Assembly (NCBI RefSeq): GCF_000516985.1
Contig: NW_006917094.1
Span: 2,914,001 to 2,978,000, forward strand
Reading direction: 5' to 3'
Length of the DNA stretch: 64,000 nucleotides
From: Pestalotiopsis fici W106-1
Taxonomy: Eukaryota; Ascomycota; Sordariomycetes; Amphisphaeriales; Sporocadaceae
Part shown: one piece after another, positions 60,753-64,000 of the stretch
Numbering within the stretch: the first letter of the stretch is position 1
Layout: every line of letters starts with the position of its first letter
Translations under genes and position numbers: made by a program
The notes under the pieces: generated by a model
Told to the model about the DNA's origin: nothing
Database searches by the model: none
Seen by the model: only the letters and a program-made list of their open reading frames with translations

Positions 60753-61807
60753 ATGGCGCCAGAACGGATCCACCGCGCCCGGCGTGCCGCTGGTAACAGA
60801 GACGTCAGGGGAGCAGGATGGCACCGAAGCGGCTACCGTGACGGAGGTCAGATGTGGATCAACGTGAACGAAGGCACATATACCAGAGGCAGAGATGTTT
60901 GGGAGTGTCAGTCCTTGGCAGATTTTGCCCACGATTTGGATGGTTGGTTCTTTCTTTTCCTCTCCTCTCCTCTCCTTTCCATGGAGAAACTGGTCTTGGT
61001 CTTGCCGGGACAGTATAAATGCCGATCAATTACTAACGCTCCCTTCTTGGGGTCTCATGTAGAACTTCCCGACGAGCGGCAAGAGGGAATGTGGGTCGAT
61101 GTCTTCTTTCGAAAGAAATCCCTTTTCGATCTCGCGGAAGAGTATCCTAACGACCTAGTGGAGAATTGGTTTAATGGAGGCGAGACAGTGTATAGAAAGG
61201 TGTGTGTCCAGGAGAAAGCGGCTCCATCCTGAAGTTTGATAGTTGCTAATATCTCACCGGCCTATAGTATTATGATCCCGAAGGTTTCGAACTGAAGAAC
61301 ACGGGATTCAGGTACCAGCCCACAGCAAAGCGAGCACATCGGCTACGCAGCCCGCCGTTTGACCCCCACGTCGCCCAGAGACCACAGCCAAGGACGGGTC
61401 AACAACAGGCGGCAGGCGTACGTGCACCAGCTCGAGATCCGGCGGCCGGGGGGATGAGCCTGGCGGATTGTATGCTCGGCGCGTTTAGCGAGCTTGCAAG
61501 GTGCCGGCGGATGACGCCCGCGCAGTGGCGAGCCCACAGTCAAGCGGAAGACGACCGCATCCAGGCTATTGCCGATGGCATCATGGAGGAGCATCAGCTG
61601 CGCCGGCAAGGCGAGGCCGAGGCCGCCGCGCGTGCCACTGTACAGCGTCAGCGAGCAGCTCCTCGTGCCGAGGGCGGCGTAACCCGGGCCCGGCTGCACC
61701 AGCTAGAGCGCCGGCGCGCTCGCGCCGTGGGCCGTACGCCACAGGAAATCGAAGAACTCGAAGCAGCACTCGACGCTAGGCGCAGGCGCCGACTACTGAC
61801 TCGCTGA
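60753..61807 (+). CDS. Hypothetical protein, 288 aa, Arg/Ala-rich C-terminus
   Basis: I recognise no family. The model has three exons: 60753-60942, 61063-61199 and 61268-61807. Intron 1 (120 nt) has a perfect TACTAAC branch site at 61031. Intron 2 (68 nt) starts GTGTGT and ends CTATAG. The N-terminal half is mixed and acidic-aromatic (WECQSLADFAHDLDE, MWVDVFFRKKSLFDLAEEYP, NWFNGGETVYRKYYDPEGFE) and looks like a folded domain. The C-terminal 120 residues are GC-rich, predicted helical and very rich in Arg, Ala and Glu (EEIEELEAALDARRRRRLL type), suggesting a coiled coil or nucleic-acid contact. No signal peptide or membrane helix is in the spliced form. It is convergent with the esterase. Confidence 0.65.
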
Positions 61808-62212
61808 GTCCTCTATTCTCATAATTCTTAGCTGCAGTATATTGCACGGTCCTCGGAGTATAACAGATTTGTGTTTCTTGATATAGTATGTAAAGCCATT
61901 TTCTCTCTGGTTGAATCTTCTTTTATCGTTGTATACTAAGTAAAAAAAGATTTTCTCCTCTGTGAACCCTAGATATCATGTATATTCTTCCCTGTAGCAT
62001 ATTTATAGTAAGTGGTATATTATTGAAGTCTGGACTTGATCGTGTTGTATTACTCTCACCTTTATCACTTATCATGCTATAAATATCACAACTTCACATA
62101 CGTTGGGTCATAATGTTGAAAGAACGTTTTTGTTTTCAATATATAAAGGACCGCTCACAAGCAAGGGTATACTCGCAGGCAAACACTTCAATACTCTTGT
62201 TACACACTCAAC
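61808..62212. other. Convergent 3' intergenic region
   Basis: 405 A/T-rich bp between two stop codons, holding both 3' ends. No gene is seen. Confidence 0.5.
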
Positions 62213-64000
62213 TTATTGCAAAATTTCCACGCCAATACTTGACCAGAAATTGCATCTTGCCCATAAACCTGGGTCGACCGTCTCCATTGTTGTGTTACCT
62301 CCAGTCTCGAATAACATGCGCTGCTGATCGCCGCCCGTCCACTCCTCCCATTCTGCCGTGTCGGGGTAGCGATAGGTGTTTGGATCGTAGCTCCTGATGA
62401 AACTTGTCCAGTAGCCCTGGATGACAGGGATCACGGCGGCATTGGTGCCGTTGGCGAGGTAGCTCGAGGGCACGCTGATGCTCGAGTCGACGTAGTCGGG
62501 CCCCCAGATGGCGTCGGCCTCGACCGTGTGCGGCACGCCCAGGCCCTGGGCCACCTGCTTGGGGTCCTCGACATTGTACCGGTAGGCCCAAGAGTTGGAG
62601 ACGCCGTACTTGGTGAGCGCGGTCGAGATGAACAGACCCGGGCACATGTAGCGCATCTCTCCGTAGGCGTTGGCAAGCTGGCGCCAGTAGCAGCCGCTGC
62701 TTGGGCAGGCCGTCGCGTTTGGGTTGGGGTAGAGCTCGTCAATCTTGCCGAGCTGTTCCAGGGTGAGCCGTGGGAACTGGGTGCGCAGCCACATGTTGCT
62801 CTCTGCCAGCGTCGAGGTGGTCGACGGCGCAAAGACTGTACCTCCGTTGGTATCGTCGCCGGCAATGAGGGGAATCTTGATAAAATGTCCCGTCTTGAAG
62901 GCATTGTAGGTGTAGTCAGTGAGGACGTCCTTGTCAATCACTGGATTGTACATGTACAGCGGAGCCGCCGAATTCCCCGGATACGGAGAGTTGGTGTTCA
63001 CGGCTTGTATCTCTGCCGTGGTCTTGGATTGTAGACAAGCCAGTGTGTCGGATCCAACACATCCCAGGCGTATCGCCAGAATATCATATTGATACGATGC
63101 CTCACTGGCGGTGAGGACTGTAGCAAACGATATGGATTCAGCAGCCGCGGCACTATGATTTGTTGGATTAGCTCAGATTTTACAATAGTTAATGTAAGTA
63201 ACGGCAATTATGCCTCCAGCGCATGAAATTTCCAAATTGGCTAGTCAAGGGAAACGACCATTTGGTCCAAGGAAAATGGGATTGTGCAAGACCTAGAATC
63301 CGAGGAAAGGGGACGCCTACTGAAAAAGACCAAAGTCCCGACCTCCATATGCCGTCATTTGAAGGCTAATGCTTGCCGCTCCGGCTGATTCACCGCCCAG
63401 TACGACGTGATCCGGATCACCGCCGAATTGCGTGATATATCTCTGGACCCATTCCAAGGCCTTTCGTTGATCACGCAATCCGTTGTTAGCCTTGAGTGCT
63501 GTGCCGCCATCGGTGAGGAATCCGTAGGCGCCAACACGGTAGTTGATGCTGACAACCACTATGGAGTTGTCACTGGCAGTGATGAGGCCCGTGCCGTCCA
63601 CATTGGGGTTGGAGTTCTGGTTGAAGCCTCCACCTTGGATATGGAAGAAGACGGGCAGCTTTGACTTGGTGGTCGCATTGGTGGGTGCGTACACATCCAG
63701 GAACAGGCAGTCCTCTGACAGCTTAGTGTTGTTGGCGCTACCGCCTGTTCCAATGCAGACTGGACCATGCTATGAATCTGGCTTTAGTCTAAAGTTACAT
63801 GATGGATAAAGTATTAAGAATAAAACGTTATCGAGCTCTTACCGCGGTGGCCGTCTGTGTACCGCTGTTGCAGACCGGGTCTTCCGGAGGGCTGAACCTT
63901 AAATTGCCAACCGGAGGAGCAGCATATCGAAGACCGAGCCATTTGGTGATGCCGGACGAGATGGAATATCCAGCGTACTGATTGCAACCGACCTGGACAG
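62213..64000 (-). CDS. Type-B carboxylesterase/lipase, 5' end outside window
   Basis: This is an alpha/beta-hydrolase of the fungal carboxylesterase/cholinesterase family, probably secreted. Three exons are visible: from beyond 64000 to 63843, then 63769-63321 and 63152-62213. The first opens in frame (GLRYAAPPVGNLRFSPPED). The oxyanion-hole loop is FHIQGGGF and the nucleophile elbow is GGESAGA with the serine. The catalytic histidine is expected in GVPHTVEADAIWG, followed by a C-terminal tryptophan-rich end (YWTSFIRSYDP, EWEEWTGG). Disulfide cysteines are seen in SEDCLFLDVYAP. At the usual place of the catalytic acid (EG in family members) it reads DDTNGGTVF. The start, signal peptide and true length are not visible. 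Introns are 73 and 168 nt; the longer one has a GTAGGC donor. Confidence 0.85.

Noticed and set aside
1..64000. CRISPR array, bacterial operon, rRNA or intact transposon
   Set aside because: None was seen, and the gene content and introns are those of a filamentous fungus.

Overview
The window is nuclear DNA of a filamentous ascomycete, most likely a sordariomycete of the order Hypocreales. The evidence is short introns (about 57-170 nt) with GTAAGT/GTGAGT donors, CT-rich promoters, TACCTA-rich intergenic DNA, and fungal orthologues such as L-arabinitol 4-dehydrogenase, a LaeA-family methyltransferase, a split C2H2 Sfp1 factor and Rcf2. One 100-base run of N (24786-24885) marks an assembly gap. 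Exon borders below were set by hand from frame continuity, splice consensus and family conservation.

Layout. 0-7 kb: an F-box-like gene (-), TFIIS (+), a membrane-anchored cysteine-synthase-like PLP enzyme (-) and, divergently, the complex I assembly methyltransferase NDUFAF7 (+). 7-16 kb: a Pol III tRNA-type gene (-), a DHA1-type MFS transporter (+) with a repeat-rich promoter, and L-arabinitol 4-dehydrogenase (+). 16-24 kb: ATP synthase subunit g (+), a two-exon orphan (-) and a seven-exon LaeA-like methyltransferase (-). 24-34 kb: the gap, then a gene-poor region with exon-like but unidentified blocks on the minus strand. 34-39 kb: TFIIA large subunit (-) and Rcf2 (-). 39-47 kb: an 8 kb stretch without a recognisable gene. 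47-64 kb: Sfp1-like factor (+), a kelch/BTB Ral2-like protein (-) divergent from Cdc20 (+), an orphan Arg/Ala-rich protein (+), and a type-B carboxylesterase (-) cut by the window end.

There is no obvious metabolic gene cluster. The genes are mostly housekeeping: transcription (TFIIS, TFIIA, Sfp1), mitochondria (NDUFAF7, Atp20, Rcf2, the Mcy1-like enzyme), cell cycle (Cdc20), signalling and polarity (Ral2-like) and sugar catabolism (Lad1). LaeA-family and MFS genes are common in secondary metabolism but stand alone here. I found no clearly new system. The best leads are the unidentified coding remnants at 25.6-30.1 kb, the odd tRNA-like gene, two orphan genes, and one intron that could be retained in frame.
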